Origin: UBA6985 sp946536225
Lineage (GTDB): Bacteria > Bacillota_I > Bacilli_A > RF39 > UBA660
Reading direction: 5' to 3'
DNA length: 64,000 nt
NCBI GenBank assembly: GCA_946536225.1
Contig: CAMNEE010000001.1
Location: 62,001 to 126,000 of the forward strand
A model generated the notes under the pieces. The model worked only from the letters and a program-made list of their open reading frames with translations. It made no database searches and was not told the DNA's origin. Shown here piece after piece: positions 50,883-61,600 of this stretch. Positions within the stretch are counted from its first letter, which is position 1. Every line of letters begins with the position of its first letter. Both the position numbers and the translations under genes were made by a program.

Positions 50883-51550
50883 TAATTAAAAGTATTAATA
50901 AAACAACCTTACTTGATTATCCTGGTAAGGTTGCTTCAACTATATTTCTTGCTGGTTGTAATATGAACTGTTCATTTTGTCATAATAAAGATTTAATAAA
51001 AATGGATCCTAGTAATAGTATTACTAGGGAAGATTTATTTGAATTTTTAGAAAAAAGAAAAAATGAACTTGATGGTGTTTGTATTACAGGGGGAGAACCA
51101 ACATTAAATAGTGATTTAGTATCTTTAATAGAAGATATTAAAAGTTTAGGATATTTAGTTAAACTTGATACTAATGGTACTAATCCAGATATGGTTTCTT
51201 ATTTAATAAATAATAATTTGATAGACTATATTGCGATGGATATAAAGACATCATTTGAACATTATAAAGATATAACTAATACTACTAATAGTATTCAAGA
51301 TATAAAAAGAACTGTTGAAATCATAAAGAACAGTGAAATAGATCATGAATTTAGAACAACTGTAGTAAGTAATATTAATAAAGAAGATGTGGTATCAATA
51401 GCTAAATATATAAGTCCTTCTAAATATTATTTGCAAGAGTTTAAAGACTATCCTGGAAACAACGGAGTTACGGGAGTTTCTTTAGATATGTTAGATGAGT
51501 ATAGATTAGCATGTAATATTTATACAGAAACAAATATAAGAAAAAAATAA
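50879..51550 (+). CDS. nrdG: radical SAM activase, anaerobic RNR activating type
   Basis: This 223-residue radical-SAM enzyme has the 4Fe-4S motif GCNMNCSFCHNKDLI (CxxxCxxC). The context KSINKTTLLDYPGKVASTIFLAGC is that of the NrdG2-type ribonucleotide-reductase activating proteins. GE motif: GVCITGGEPTLNSDLV. It would install the glycyl radical on NrdD (27660-29414), although it is encoded 21 kb away in a pilus-related unit. Pyruvate-formate-lyase-type activases share the same core, so the partner is inferred. Confidence 0.82.
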   Translation: MIIKSINKTTLLDYPGKVASTIFLAGCNMNCSFCHNKDLIKMDPSNSITREDLFEFLEKRKNELDGVCITGGEPTLNSDLVSLIEDIKSLGYLVKLDTNGTNPDMVSYLINNNLIDYIAMDIKTSFEHYKDITNTTNSIQDIKRTVEIIKNSEIDHEFRTTVVSNINKEDVVSIAKYISPSKYYLQEFKDYPGNNGVTGVSLDMLDEYRLACNIYTETNIRKK

Positions 51551-51567
51551 TTTTTTTGAAAATATTA

Positions 51568-51596
51568 TTGACAATAATTAAGTGGGGTTGTATAGT
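51568..51596 (+). promoter_or_regulatory. strong promoter of an RNA gene
   Basis: A consensus TTGACA (51568-51573) and TATAGT (51591-51596) with a 17-nt spacer, the best sigma-A promoter in the window. It lies in a 450-nt region without a long ORF. Confidence 0.8.
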
Positions 51597-51640
51597 TAAG
51601 ATACTTAGTTAAGTAATATACTAAGCGAGGTAAAAAAATT

Positions 51641-51703
51641 ATGCACAGGTTATTTTATCCAAACAAAATAATCAAGAGCGAATTTATTTACTTATTAAAA
51701 TGA
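51641..51703 (+). CDS. possible 20-residue ORF inside the structured RNA
   Basis: The frame starts MHRLFYPNKIIKSE and ends FIYLLK. GAGGT lies 11 nt upstream of the ATG. It could be a small peptide or chance; the structured context favours a non-coding or dual-function RNA. Confidence 0.2.
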   Translation: MHRLFYPNKIIKSEFIYLLK

Positions 51704-51946
51704 TGTTATGCGAATTATAAACGGGTAGTTTATAATATCCAAATTAAAAACATCAAGATTTTGCTTAGTTTAACTGCTTGTATTGGATGGATCCAATATT
51801 TGAGCGGTTTATCGTATTACATGATGCCGAGAGGTCTTATCTGTTACTAAGTATATGCGCATATGAGAAAGAAACTCTACTTAAGGATAAGGAATTGTTA
51901 TTCGGGAACTGACATTCTTAGAATAATGATTTATCTTAAAAACTCG

Positions 51947-51977
51947 AAACACATAGTTGTCAGCTATGTGTTTTTTG
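51947..51977 (+). terminator. intrinsic terminator of the structured RNA
   Basis: ACACATAG and CTATGTGT arms around TTGTCAG, followed by six T. Confidence 0.85.
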
Positions 51978-52053
51978 GTGCATAAAAACACACTATGATT
52001 TATTGATGAAGGAATGCTTATTTGCTATACTATTTATAGAATATGGTGATAAT

Positions 52054-52749
52054 ATGAAGTTTAAATATTTGTTTATTATTTTGTGCTTTTTCTCATTTGC
52101 TAGTTTTGTAAATGCAGATGAGGCAACATGTACTATAAATGTTAGAAATGAGTTGAGTGCTGAAGCTATGAAAGTGGAAGCATCATATAATATTTCATAT
52201 GAAGGAGAACCTCATTTTGAAATAAGCATTTATAATATTACTCCTAATATATTTGTTTCATTTAAACATGTTAATAAGACTCCTGAAACAATAGTTTATG
52301 GTAATACTAATAATGGTACTTATACATTTAATGAATATAATTTGGATAGTATATTTAAGTATACATTTGAAATTTATCCTGATAATAAAACTGGATGCAC
52401 AAGTAGACTTCTTTATAAAAATTTAACTAAACCTAAGAAGAATAAATATGCTGATTTAACAGAGTGTAGTTATGAAAAAATGAAAAACTATACTTATTGT
52501 AAAGAATGGATTTCATATGACTTCTTAATTGATGAAGATGCTATTATTCAAAGTATTAAAAAAGAAGCTGGTAAAACTTCTACAACAAAAGTTATAAGTA
52601 ATAATAAAACTGATGAAGATTTAATGTCTTTTAAGGAGTTTTATTTATTAAGCCGTAAATACTTAATAATTGGTTTATCTATTGGAATTGTTATAGATTT
52701 ATATTGCTTATATTTATCATTTAGAAAAGTTAGAGAAAATATTTTATAA
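52054..52749 (+). CDS. secreted membrane-anchored protein, Cys-containing
   Basis: This 231-residue protein has a signal peptide (~1-21, cut after VNA), an extracytoplasmic domain and a C-terminal membrane helix (~202-222). The segment from YTFEIYPDNKTGC to PKKNKYADLTEC..YCKEW is shared in pattern with the two proteins at 52877 and 57732 (C, then PxxNxxSxMxxC......C). It is therefore the third member of a local family. ATG 52054 follows a GGTGATA sequence; upstream in-frame ATGs at 52003 and 52006 lie near the RNA terminator and are rejected. Function unknown. Confidence 0.65.
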   Translation: MKFKYLFIILCFFSFASFVNADEATCTINVRNELSAEAMKVEASYNISYEGEPHFEISIYNITPNIFVSFKHVNKTPETIVYGNTNNGTYTFNEYNLDSIFKYTFEIYPDNKTGCTSRLLYKNLTKPKKNKYADLTECSYEKMKNYTYCKEWISYDFLIDEDAIIQSIKKEAGKTSTTKVISNNKTDEDLMSFKEFYLLSRKYLIIGLSIGIVIDLYCLYLSFRKVRENIL

Positions 52750-52753
52750 AAAT

Positions 52754-52788
52754 AAAACTTATACATGGAATTTGTATAAGTTTTTTTT
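52754..52788 (+). terminator. intrinsic terminator
   Basis: AAAACTTATACA and TGTATAAGTTTT arms, then a T tract. Confidence 0.85.
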
Positions 52789-52876
52789 AATATTTTAATA
52801 TTGGTTTTAACATCTATTATATGATATACTTGTATATAGAATAGATGATAGTAAACGATAAAGAAAGGCGTTAAAT

Positions 52877-53710
52877 ATGGAAAAGCTTAGAAGTGAAACA
52901 AAACGTTTTAATAAAGGTTATGTACCTGTTATTATTTCATCATTATTTTTATTAGTTTTACTAGTTGGTTTAATTGTAGTTATATTAGTAAAACCTACTG
53001 AAGATAAAGAGGAAGAAAAGAAAAAAGATGATAGTTTGAGACAAAATGAAATTGTTGTTGATACTAGTTCATTAAAGTGCAGTAAAGATGACATTAATAA
53101 ATTAGTTAAAGAAGCTTCAAATATAACTGTTAACTATAAGGTTAGCGAAAAAGAAATAGGAGAACCTGTATTGGATGAGGCCAATAGTACTCCTGATGAA
53201 CCTGTTTATATTAAAGATACAGTTTATGCCTATGATATAAATTTTGAAAATGTAACTGAAGATGTAAAATTAGTTATTACAAATGATAATGCAAGTAATA
53301 CTTATACATTTACTGGTGATGATATTAAAGATGGTAAAGTAGGATTTGTAACTGAACATGTACTTGAAACAATTAGATATACTGTTACTATTTATTCAAA
53401 TGAAGGTGAATGTAAGGATTCAGTTGTTAGAAAGTTTACTTTTGAAACACCAATGTTTAATCCATGGAGTGATATGACAATGTGTAGTGATTCAGAAAGT
53501 GAATTATGTAAGGCAACAACTTATGACGATGAAAAAATAAATGTTAATAAGATGGCCAAGGATGTTGAAAAGGAAAAAGAAGAAAAGGAAGAAGCAAAAT
53601 CTAAAAAAGATTATGGTATTCTTATAGCTATTTTAATAGTTATGGTGGTTATTGGTGTAGTAGCATATATCTTAATTCAACATAGAAAGTTGGTGAAGAA
53701 TCATGCTTAA
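52877..53710 (+). CDS. two-TM surface protein, module 1
   Basis: This 277-residue protein has a basic N-terminus, a membrane helix (~14-36), an acidic linker (KPTEDKEEEKKKDD), and an extracytoplasmic beta-type domain with conserved cysteines (NEGECKDSVV, MTMCSDSESELCKATTYDD). A charged coiled stretch leads to a second membrane helix (~248-268). It is paralogous to the protein at 57732. It overlaps the giant Cys-rich gene by 8 nt, so the two are expected to be made together and perhaps to interact. Function unknown. Confidence 0.7.
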   Translation: MEKLRSETKRFNKGYVPVIISSLFLLVLLVGLIVVILVKPTEDKEEEKKKDDSLRQNEIVVDTSSLKCSKDDINKLVKEASNITVNYKVSEKEIGEPVLDEANSTPDEPVYIKDTVYAYDINFENVTEDVKLVITNDNASNTYTFTGDDIKDGKVGFVTEHVLETIRYTVTIYSNEGECKDSVVRKFTFETPMFNPWSDMTMCSDSESELCKATTYDDEKINVNKMAKDVEKEKEEKEEAKSKKDYGILIAILIVMVVIGVVAYILIQHRKLVKNHA

Positions 53711-56700
53711 TAAATATTTAAAGAAAGCATTCGTATTTGGATTATTATTAACAATTCCTTTTAATGTTAAAGCACTTGATGATGTTACAATTAAAGGTAC
53801 TTTAAAACAAAAGGAAAAATGTTTAAATAGTTTTGAAGGAGCAGGTTTATGGCTTACTTCAGATAGTAAATCTAATAATGGTAAAACATATGAAAAAATG
53901 AAGAGTGGAAATTATGTTCATTCTTATAATACTTCAATTTGGGAAGTAACTATTAAATCAGAAGGAAGCCTAAAAAATAAAACATTTAATGCTTACTGTA
54001 TAGATCCTGGTTTAACAGCTAATTCAGGTACTTCACTTAATTGTAAACCAATTGAGAATAGTCAAATCGAATACTTATATAAAAACTATGATGGATTAAA
54101 AGAAGAAGATGCAAATAATAGCTGTGGAAATAAAACTTTCGGTGGTCTTGAACTTGCTTTAAGAGCTTTAGCTATTGATGCTGGTTATCCAAGTGCAAAA
54201 GCATTAGAAAAAAATGGATATGCTGAAATTAAAAATAGAATTATAAATGGACAAACAACAGGAAAAACAATTTTTGATTATATTCCTAGTAGTCCAAATA
54301 ATTATATGGAAAAGAGTTCTGGTTTTTGGAGTAATTTATATTACGATGGAACAGACTCATCTTCAAACACTGTAGCCGCAGCTGATAGTAATAGAGTAAC
54401 TAAAGCTGTAAGCTTCTATGGGTCTTCTAAAGGTGCTGGCGGTGCTGGCGGTGGAGCTGAAACTCCTGTTGAGGAAGGTACTCTTAATTTTACAATTGAA
54501 AAGACTGTTCAAGATGATACAGCTCGTACAATAGAATATAAAATAACTTCTAATTTAACTGTTCAAAAAGAGAAATTAGATGTTGTATGTGAAAAAAATT
54601 GTACAATAGTTGATGGAAGCTTTACCTGGAGTGGTAAAGAAGGTAAAGTAAAAATTCATGTTGATGATGAAACTTGTAAAGGACATTGGAATTTAGAATA
54701 TAAAGGTCCTTCAACTAGTACAGAAAGTAAAGCATTATATTTATGTTATCGTACTAGTGGTGATACAGTATCAGCTGATGCTCAAAAGTTTATCGCTTAT
54801 ATGAATTCTGATGATGAAAAGAAGATAAAAAAAGTTGATTTCGCATTAGGAGAATGTGAATGTGATTGTTCAAATATTCCTGAATACGAAAAACTTGAAA
54901 TAGAATCTTGTTGTGAAGATAATACTCCTTCAGAAGTTATTCAACCAAAGATAAATACATTATTCTGTGATTATAAATCTGAAGATGGAGAAGTAATAGT
55001 ACACCAATATAATTCTACTTGTGCTGGTGGATATAAAGTTGAGAATGATAACTTAGATAATGATTACTGTGAACTATATTGTTCAGAAAGATTAAAGGTA
55101 ACAATTCCTTCTTCTGTACAATCTGAAGTTGGTCATTATTTTGAATTACCATCTGTATCTCCTGATTCAAAAGGACCTTTATTTGAGGGTAAGAAGACTT
55201 GTAGATTAGTTATTAAATATGATCAATGGGCAAATGATTATAAAACTACAACTAAGAATGCGGTTTCTGCATTTAATAATTACCAATCTAATAAAGCAAA
55301 TCATGATATGTATGATAAGATGGTTAAAAATCTAGTTGAAAAACAAGAAGATAGAACTTTAACTCATACATATTCAGATACTAAAGAAGTAACATGTTCT
55401 GATGGAACAAAAGAAAATGCCACATTTACAGGTACTTCTACAACTACTTGTAAGATTAAAGGTAAAAAGATTGAAGAAAGTAGTTATAAATCTGTTAAAT
55501 ATAAACAAGTTAAGATTAATTGGAAGGTTGGTGGAGATACTGAAGATCCACTTAGCAAATATAAAGGTTTATCTATAGTTGATGCTCCAGATGGAACAAC
55601 AACAGCTGGACCTACAGGCTATTATACAATTGATTGGGTTGATTCTAATTGTAAGAATGTTCATCCTGATAGTGGAAGTTGTTCTGCTACTGCATGTGGT
55701 TCAAGTCAAACAAGTACATGTAGTTATTCATCTACAACAGGTGATGTTTTAGAGACACCTATAAAAGATACAATAGATCAAGCAATTACTGATTTTAATA
55801 CAGATGCTGAGACACAAGCTAGTGCGTATAAATCAGCAGTAGAAAAATTAAAAGAATTAGATGAAGATTTATTAGAATGTGATGAATACTTTGATGAAGG
55901 TGGAGCAGGAACTAAAAAGAATAGTGATGGTTCATACTTAATATATGAGATGAAACCAACTACTACATTCTATTATTTCCAAGCTTATGTAGATAACACA
56001 GCTAATAAGATTAAAGATAAGGAACATTCAATAGAATTTACTGTTAAATGTGAATATAATTTAACTAAAGTTGGAGAAACTGCTGATGGTACTGCAACTG
56101 AACTTGGATTATCAGGATATCAATACAATATTGCTGATGGTACTGAAAATAAAGAAGCAAAAGTTAAAAACTTTAAATTTGATTCAGTAGTTAAATGTTT
56201 AAGTAACTCTGGATATTCTGGATGTTCAAATACAAATGTATCTGCTGCAGGTTTAATTAGTGATAGTGAAAAAACTTATTCACAAAGATATACTGAAGAT
56301 GCATATTATGAGGCAAGATGTACATCAAATGATGTTGATAATAATTCTCATGTTATTTATCCATACGGAAGTATAGGATTAGGCGATGGCGATGAAGGAA
56401 GTTACTATTATACTGATAGAGATATCCAATACTATATTGAGTATAGTACTTTATATGCTACTTATGAGACACATTGGGAATTTAGTGGTCTTGGTTCTAA
56501 TGGTGTATTTGATGAAGTATTTACTGAGCATGAGACATGTTCAGGAAATACTAACACTGAAAATCCTAGATTATTCTGTGAATTAAAAGTTGATAGTGAA
56601 TTAACTGAAATATCTGGATGTAATGAAGATAGTGTTATAGCATTCTTAAATGGTTTTGATTATAACTGGAAAGAAGAATGTTGTGATAATCCTGATTGTG

Positions 56701-57179
56701 ATAATAATAGTACAGATCAATTAACATATTCATTTAAGATTGCTGATTCAGCAAACTTATTCCCAGATGGTGGAAATAACAATGGTAAAGTATATGGTTA
56801 TAACTGGTTAGTTGATTCAAATGGATCTAATGTTAAATCAGAAATTGAAGCATTAGCTTCATCTGGTAATACATATAATCCAAGTAGTATTACATATGAA
56901 TTTAATTTATCTAGTCAAGATTTAGCACTTATTAAGAAATATAATGCTGATAATTCTTATAATGATTTCAATATGGCATGTGAAAAGAGAACTGAAACAG
57001 ATCCTGAAACTCATAAAACAAAGATAACTCGTATTTATGAATGTAAGAGTAATTTTATTACAAATTATTATAATGGAAAAATCTTATCTGATAATGATGT
57101 TTCGGTAAAATATGGACTAACAAAACTTGAGCATGTAAGAACAGGTGATGGATCGCATTTCCATTTCTATAGTGCTTAA
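53703..57179 (+). CDS. giant Cys-rich secreted protein, module 1
   Basis: This 1158-residue protein has a signal peptide (~1-24, cut after VKA) and no C-terminal anchor. Near residue 97 FNAYCIDPGLTANSG followed by a helical GGLELALRALAIDAG resembles the Cys..Gln region of thioester-adhesin (TED/TQXA) domains. Many paired cysteines follow: CECDCSNIP, ESCCEDNTPS, CELYCSERL, EECCDNPDCDN. The end is HVRTGDGSHFHFYSA. A Gly/Ala linker (GAGGAGGGAE) sits near 250. It is paralogous along its length to the protein at 58600. Probably an adhesin or surface fibre component stabilised by disulfides; inferred. Confidence 0.72.
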   Translation: MLNKYLKKAFVFGLLLTIPFNVKALDDVTIKGTLKQKEKCLNSFEGAGLWLTSDSKSNNGKTYEKMKSGNYVHSYNTSIWEVTIKSEGSLKNKTFNAYCIDPGLTANSGTSLNCKPIENSQIEYLYKNYDGLKEEDANNSCGNKTFGGLELALRALAIDAGYPSAKALEKNGYAEIKNRIINGQTTGKTIFDYIPSSPNNYMEKSSGFWSNLYYDGTDSSSNTVAAADSNRVTKAVSFYGSSKGAGGAGGGAETPVEEGTLNFTIEKTVQDDTARTIEYKITSNLTVQKEKLDVVCEKNCTIVDGSFTWSGKEGKVKIHVDDETCKGHWNLEYKGPSTSTESKALYLCYRTSGDTVSADAQKFIAYMNSDDEKKIKKVDFALGECECDCSNIPEYEKLEIESCCEDNTPSEVIQPKINTLFCDYKSEDGEVIVHQYNSTCAGGYKVENDNLDNDYCELYCSERLKVTIPSSVQSEVGHYFELPSVSPDSKGPLFEGKKTCRLVIKYDQWANDYKTTTKNAVSAFNNYQSNKANHDMYDKMVKNLVEKQEDRTLTHTYSDTKEVTCSDGTKENATFTGTSTTTCKIKGKKIEESSYKSVKYKQVKINWKVGGDTEDPLSKYKGLSIVDAPDGTTTAGPTGYYTIDWVDSNCKNVHPDSGSCSATACGSSQTSTCSYSSTTGDVLETPIKDTIDQAITDFNTDAETQASAYKSAVEKLKELDEDLLECDEYFDEGGAGTKKNSDGSYLIYEMKPTTTFYYFQAYVDNTANKIKDKEHSIEFTVKCEYNLTKVGETADGTATELGLSGYQYNIADGTENKEAKVKNFKFDSVVKCLSNSGYSGCSNTNVSAAGLISDSEKTYSQRYTEDAYYEARCTSNDVDNNSHVIYPYGSIGLGDGDEGSYYYTDRDIQYYIEYSTLYATYETHWEFSGLGSNGVFDEVFTEHETCSGNTNTENPRLFCELKVDSELTEISGCNEDSVIAFLNGFDYNWKEECCDNPDCDNNSTDQLTYSFKIADSANLFPDGGNNNGKVYGYNWLVDSNGSNVKSEIEALASSGNTYNPSSITYEFNLSSQDLALIKKYNADNSYNDFNMACEKRTETDPETHKTKITRIYECKSNFITNYYNGKILSDNDVSVKYGLTKLEHVRTGDGSHFHFYSA

Positions 57180-57660
57180 AAGGTGGGTGAAGGATAATGA
57201 AAGAAAGTATATGGGCATACTGGATAATGGTACTTGGTTTATCAATAATGTCTGTTATGACTCTTTTACAAAGTTATACAACAACAAGTGAACAAGACTA
57301 TTATTTAATAAAGAATGTCATGGAAGCATCAATGTATGATGCAGTTGATTATGGTTATTATACAGATACATCAACATTAAAAATGAATGGAGAAAAATTT
57401 GTAGAGAACTTTATAAGAAGATTTGCTGAACAAGTAAATATAAATAAAGATTATCATATAACTTTTTATGATATTTATGAATCACCTCCATATGCAGCAG
57501 TATCAGTAAGTGCAAGTGGACAAGATGGAACAATAATAAAAACAGAAGATGGTGGAAACTCTGATGTAGTAAATAGACTATCAGGAATCCTTTATACAAC
57601 TGATGCATATAAACGTCATTAATAAATAAAGCTTATACAACTTAATGTATAAGCTTTTTT
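57177..57660 (+). repeat. 484-bp direct repeat, copy 1
   Basis: Near-identical to 62122-62605: only two adjacent bases differ by eye (57208-57209). It spans the SD, the whole 141-codon gene and its terminator, and identity ends abruptly on both sides. Confidence 0.9.
57197..57622 (+). CDS. small pilin-like membrane protein, module 1
   Basis: This 141-residue protein starts MKESIWAYWIMVLGLSIMSV. One N-terminal membrane helix (~6-25) precedes an alpha segment with EQDYYLIKNVMEASMYDAVDY, resembling TadE/pseudopilin-type proteins, and then a soluble domain without cysteine. No prepilin Gly-Phe cleavage motif is present. SD GAAGGA. It is the last gene of the module and differs from its copy at 62142 by one residue (Ile5/Val5). 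Possible helper or minor subunit of the surface structure. Confidence 0.7.
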   Translation: MKESIWAYWIMVLGLSIMSVMTLLQSYTTTSEQDYYLIKNVMEASMYDAVDYGYYTDTSTLKMNGEKFVENFIRRFAEQVNINKDYHITFYDIYESPPYAAVSVSASGQDGTIIKTEDGGNSDVVNRLSGILYTTDAYKRH

Positions 57661-57662
57661 TT
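57628..57662 (+). terminator. intrinsic terminator
   Basis: AAAGCTTATACA and TGTATAAGCTTT arms around ACTTAA, then T residues. Ends module 1. Confidence 0.9.
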
Positions 57663-57731
57663 AATATATCATCGTGTATGCTAGAAAAATATGTTATACT
57701 ATTGTATATAAGAAAATAGAGAGGTTAAATC

Positions 57732-58610
57732 ATGAAAAAACTTAAGAAAGAAAAAAAGCATTTTAATAGAGGATATATTCCAGTTTTTGTTTCTTTGGGT
57801 GTACTAGTTATACTTGTTTTAGTGTTGATATCTGTTATATGGTTTGAACCTACTATTAAGAAGAGTATTTTAGAGAAAGATTCAAATGGTGCTTATACAT
57901 TAAATGACGATAATCTTTCTATTGATACATCAGAGACTAAATGCGATAAAACTCTTTATACTAAGATTGCTAAAGCAGCTAATAATGTTAGTTCTGCTTT
58001 TAAAAAGTCTATTAGAAAGACTGATGAGCTTCGTGATGATATTATTTTTGATGAATATGATGAAGAAGATTGGTATTATGAAGAATATACTTATAAAGTG
58101 ATTTTCTATGGTTTAACTGATGATTTATACTTAAAAGTTACTTCAAATGCTCCTGAAGAAAATTCTTTTGTTATTCATAAAAACGATTTAACAAATGAAA
58201 ATGTTGCTTTTGAAACTAGTAATGTAGATGCTGTTTATGAATATAAAGTAGAAATATATTCTGCTAATGAAAATTGTAGTGATGAACTTATTAGAAGTTT
58301 TATATTTAAAACACCTAAATATAATGTTTATTCAGAAATGAAACTTTGTGAAAATAGTGATAGTGAACTATGTAATGCTGTTACATATGAAGATATTAAA
58401 TTTCAAAAAGTAGTTAATGATACAAATTATAATAATGGTAATAATGAAGAAGCAGAAAAAGAAAAGAAAGAGCAAAAAGAAAAAGATGCTAGTAAAAAAG
58501 TTACTATTATAAAATTAGTTATTATAGGTGCAATAGTTATAGTTGTATTAATCTCAATTTTATTTATATATATTATGCATAGAAGAGAGGTGAAGAAAAG
58601 TGAATTATAA
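57732..58610 (+). CDS. two-TM surface protein, module 2
   Basis: This 292-residue paralogue of the gene at 52877 has a basic start (MKKLKKEKKHFNRGYIPVFV), a membrane helix (~15-40), and an extracytoplasmic domain with the same cysteine pattern (ANENCSDELI, MKLCENSDSELCNAVTYED). An acidic/Lys coiled stretch and a second membrane helix (~262-283) follow. Similarity to its partner is moderate, so the duplication is old. SD AGAGGT. Overlaps the next gene, which starts at GTG 58600. Confidence 0.7.
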   Translation: MKKLKKEKKHFNRGYIPVFVSLGVLVILVLVLISVIWFEPTIKKSILEKDSNGAYTLNDDNLSIDTSETKCDKTLYTKIAKAANNVSSAFKKSIRKTDELRDDIIFDEYDEEDWYYEEYTYKVIFYGLTDDLYLKVTSNAPEENSFVIHKNDLTNENVAFETSNVDAVYEYKVEIYSANENCSDELIRSFIFKTPKYNVYSEMKLCENSDSELCNAVTYEDIKFQKVVNDTNYNNGNNEEAEKEKKEQKEKDASKKVTIIKLVIIGAIVIVVLISILFIYIMHRREVKKSEL

Positions 58611-61600
58611 AAAAATAATTTTATTACTTTTACTTTTTATCCCTTTTAGTGTAAGTGCAGCGGAAATACCTTCAGGACCTATTAAGGTTCAGTTAAGTGG
58701 GAGTGATAATACTGATTCAAACTTTAGTGTTTCGCCAATTTACTATACACATTCTTCAAGTAATATGTTTAAAGAAGGTAGTTACTATATTACTAAAAGA
58801 TGTATTGATTCTGATGGTTCAAACAAGGCTGAAATATCGGGTAAATTTTATGGCGCATATAGAATTAGATATTATAACTCAACTAGATATATTGTAACTT
58901 ATAAAGGAGAAAAGTATGCTGCTGTCTGTGTAGATAAAGGCCTTACTGCAAATCATACTGTAGTTTGTTCTCCTTATGAAGATTCTGCTATTTCTTATGT
59001 ATTTGCAAATTATCAAGATCGTTTGATGGCTACAGATAATACAAGATTAGCACCTGAACTTGCAATAAGAGCTTTATCTGTTGATAAAGGGTTACCTAGA
59101 GATTTAAATTCTGTTTATGGAATGCAAGCCATTCACGATAGTGTAGCCGGCACTCCGTCTGGTGCTGGTGAATATTTGTTAGAAGTTGTTAGAACTCGTA
59201 CTGGTTCAAAAGAAGCATATAGACAGGATGCTGCACTTGTTACTTTTGCAAATAATTCTGGAACTGTTCTTAATGAAGCACGTAGTATTTATAGTGCTGC
59301 TCAATCACATTCAGGTGGATCTCCTTCTGAAACGCTTGCTAGTTTAGGTGAGGATGTAAAATATACCGTTACAAAAAGTGGTAGTGGTAATGCATTAACT
59401 TATGTTGTTACTTTTGATAGAGCAATTGGTGCAGATAAAGTTAAGGTTGAAGTAAAAGGTGCTACAAGCTCTAGTTATACTATGGTTGGTAAAGTGTTAA
59501 CTATTAATATTACTCGTACAGAAACTCAGTGTAATATCCAAATTGAAATAAAATTTGATGATGGAGCTGTTGTATCAGATGAATTAAGCTCTAGTTTATT
59601 TTTATGTACAAGTGAAAAAAATGAAGGACAATCATATTTGGTTCAAATGGAGGCACCAACACCTGGTACTATAACTATAACAAATAATGATTTATGTGAA
59701 TGCGATTGTCCTCCTTTTAACGAAACAGAACATATTCAAATGTGCTGTACAGATAATGAACCATCTGAAGTTATTGAACCATTTATTAAAGATTTATTCT
59801 GCGAGTATAAACCTTCAGATGAAATTTTTGTTAATGGATTTAATAACGGATGTGGAACTCAATATGAAGTATCTACGGATATAACAGGAATTTCAACTGA
59901 TAATGATTATTGCGAAGTATATTGTACTGAAAGAATTCATATTACAATACCAGATGCGGTAAGTTCTGTAGTTGGAATGTATTTTGATTTAACATCTGTA
60001 AATGGTGATTCAAAAGGACCTTTATTTAAAGGTAAACGTACTTGTAGAGAACTAATTCATTATGATAAATGGGTAGAGGAATATACGGATGCATCGCAAA
60101 GAGCGTTAACTAATTTTAATCTTTCTCAAAAGAATTTAGCATATAAGAAAATGTATGATAAAGCTATTACTAAAATATTAGGTAGTGATCGAAAAGGAAC
60201 AGGTACTGTTGACGGTAAGGCAAATTATTCTTGTTCTGGAAATGCACCAGATGGTTGCTTAAATTCTGATGGTTCTGCGCAAGGAAGTATAGATTTATCT
60301 GCAGAAAAAGATATAAAATGTGGTTACAAATATGCAGGTGAAGCATATGAAAGTGATTATTTAAAATATGTATATCCTAAGGCTAAAGGTACTTTAAAAT
60401 ACTTAGATAATCAAACATCTTTAAAACATAATTCTTATAAAGGTTTTGAAATTGTTAAAGATAATCCAGATGAGGGCAATTCATTTGAAAGTACAAGGCC
60501 TACAGGTTTATATGATGTTGATTGGGATGATGATGATTGCGGAAGCGATTCTAGTGTGTATGCTGAAAAAACTATTACTTGTTATGCAAAGTGTACTCCT
60601 TTACCAGGTCAAACAACATGTCAAATGTCCTCTTCATCTGAAAAAGTTTCTAATAATTCATGTGGAAATAGAACAATAAGTAGAACTAAACCAAATGATA
60701 TTCAATCCGCGTTTGATGGTGCAAGATCTCGTGTATCTAATGCTTATAGTACAACAATTAGTGCATATGATAAAGCAGTTGGAGATTTAGATACCTTAGA
60801 AAAATATTTTAAAGAATGTGATGAGTTTTATGACAGTACTTCTTTGGGTGCAGCAAAGTTAGAAGCAAGGGATTCAGATAAAAATGGACCAGCTTATAAA
60901 ATGTATAATATAAGTCCTGAGGTTAACTTCCATTATTTTCAAGCCCATGTTGAAAATTCAAATCAAACGATTACTCCAAAAGAGACAGTGGTTCCATTTA
61001 CTGTAAAATGTGATCATAGATTGAAAAAAATTGATTCTTCAGGAGACTTAGCCGTTCCAGCAGATGAAACAGAGTTGGGATTGGAAGAGCCACATTATAA
61101 TGATAAAAATGATAATAAAATCGCGAATGTGAAGTCATTTAATGCTAAGAGTATTGATTATGTTGGATTAAATGCTGTAACTGGTACGGTTTTAAATGCA
61201 ATAGATCAATCTTATGTAAAATATGACCAAAAATATACTCATGATGCTTATTATGAGGATATATGTTATTCAAATGATGAGGATACTGGAAGTTATAATG
61301 TTTACCCATATGGTAGTATAAATACGGATTCTGAATATTACTCAACACATGATGTTTCGTATTATATTGAATATAGTACATTATTTGCGGATTATGAAAC
61401 TTATTGGGAATTTTCTTCTGTTGGTATGGATGGAAGATTTGATGATAATTTTATAGAACATGGTACATGTTCTGGAAATACAAACTATGATGCTCCTAGG
61501 TTATTTTGTGAGCTACATGTTGAGTCTGAGTTAACAGAAATATCAGGATGTAGTCAAGACGCTATTATAGCTTTCTTAGATGGTTTCGGTAATAACTACT

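Larger units (their letters stand above)
51603..51977 (+). ncRNA. unassigned structured RNA, about 375 nt
   Basis: A transcript from the promoter at 51568 to the terminator at 51947-51977 holds no gene larger than 20 codons and many local stems. These include CTTAGT/ACTAAG (51604-51625), TTATAAAC/GTTTATAA (51715-51735), and a long hairpin 51772-51809 (AACTGCT..ATTGGAT/ATCCAAT..AGCGGTT). The composite stem 51881-51939 pairs TTAAGGATAA with TTATCTTAA and TTATTC with GAATAA. ATACTTAG (51601-51608) can pair with CTAAGTAT (51847-51854), closing a large domain. I could not match it to RNase P, tmRNA, SRP, 6S RNA or a common riboswitch. Confidence 0.65.

Noticed and set aside
51603..51977. RNase P RNA or tmRNA
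   Set aside because: The length fits, but I see neither the GAGGAAAGTCC-type core of RNase P nor the tRNA-like ends and tag ORF of tmRNA.
57411..57608. Conserved minus-strand frame repeated at 62356-62553
   Set aside because: It is duplicated only because the underlying plus-strand gene is duplicated; composition is Leu/His-rich noise.
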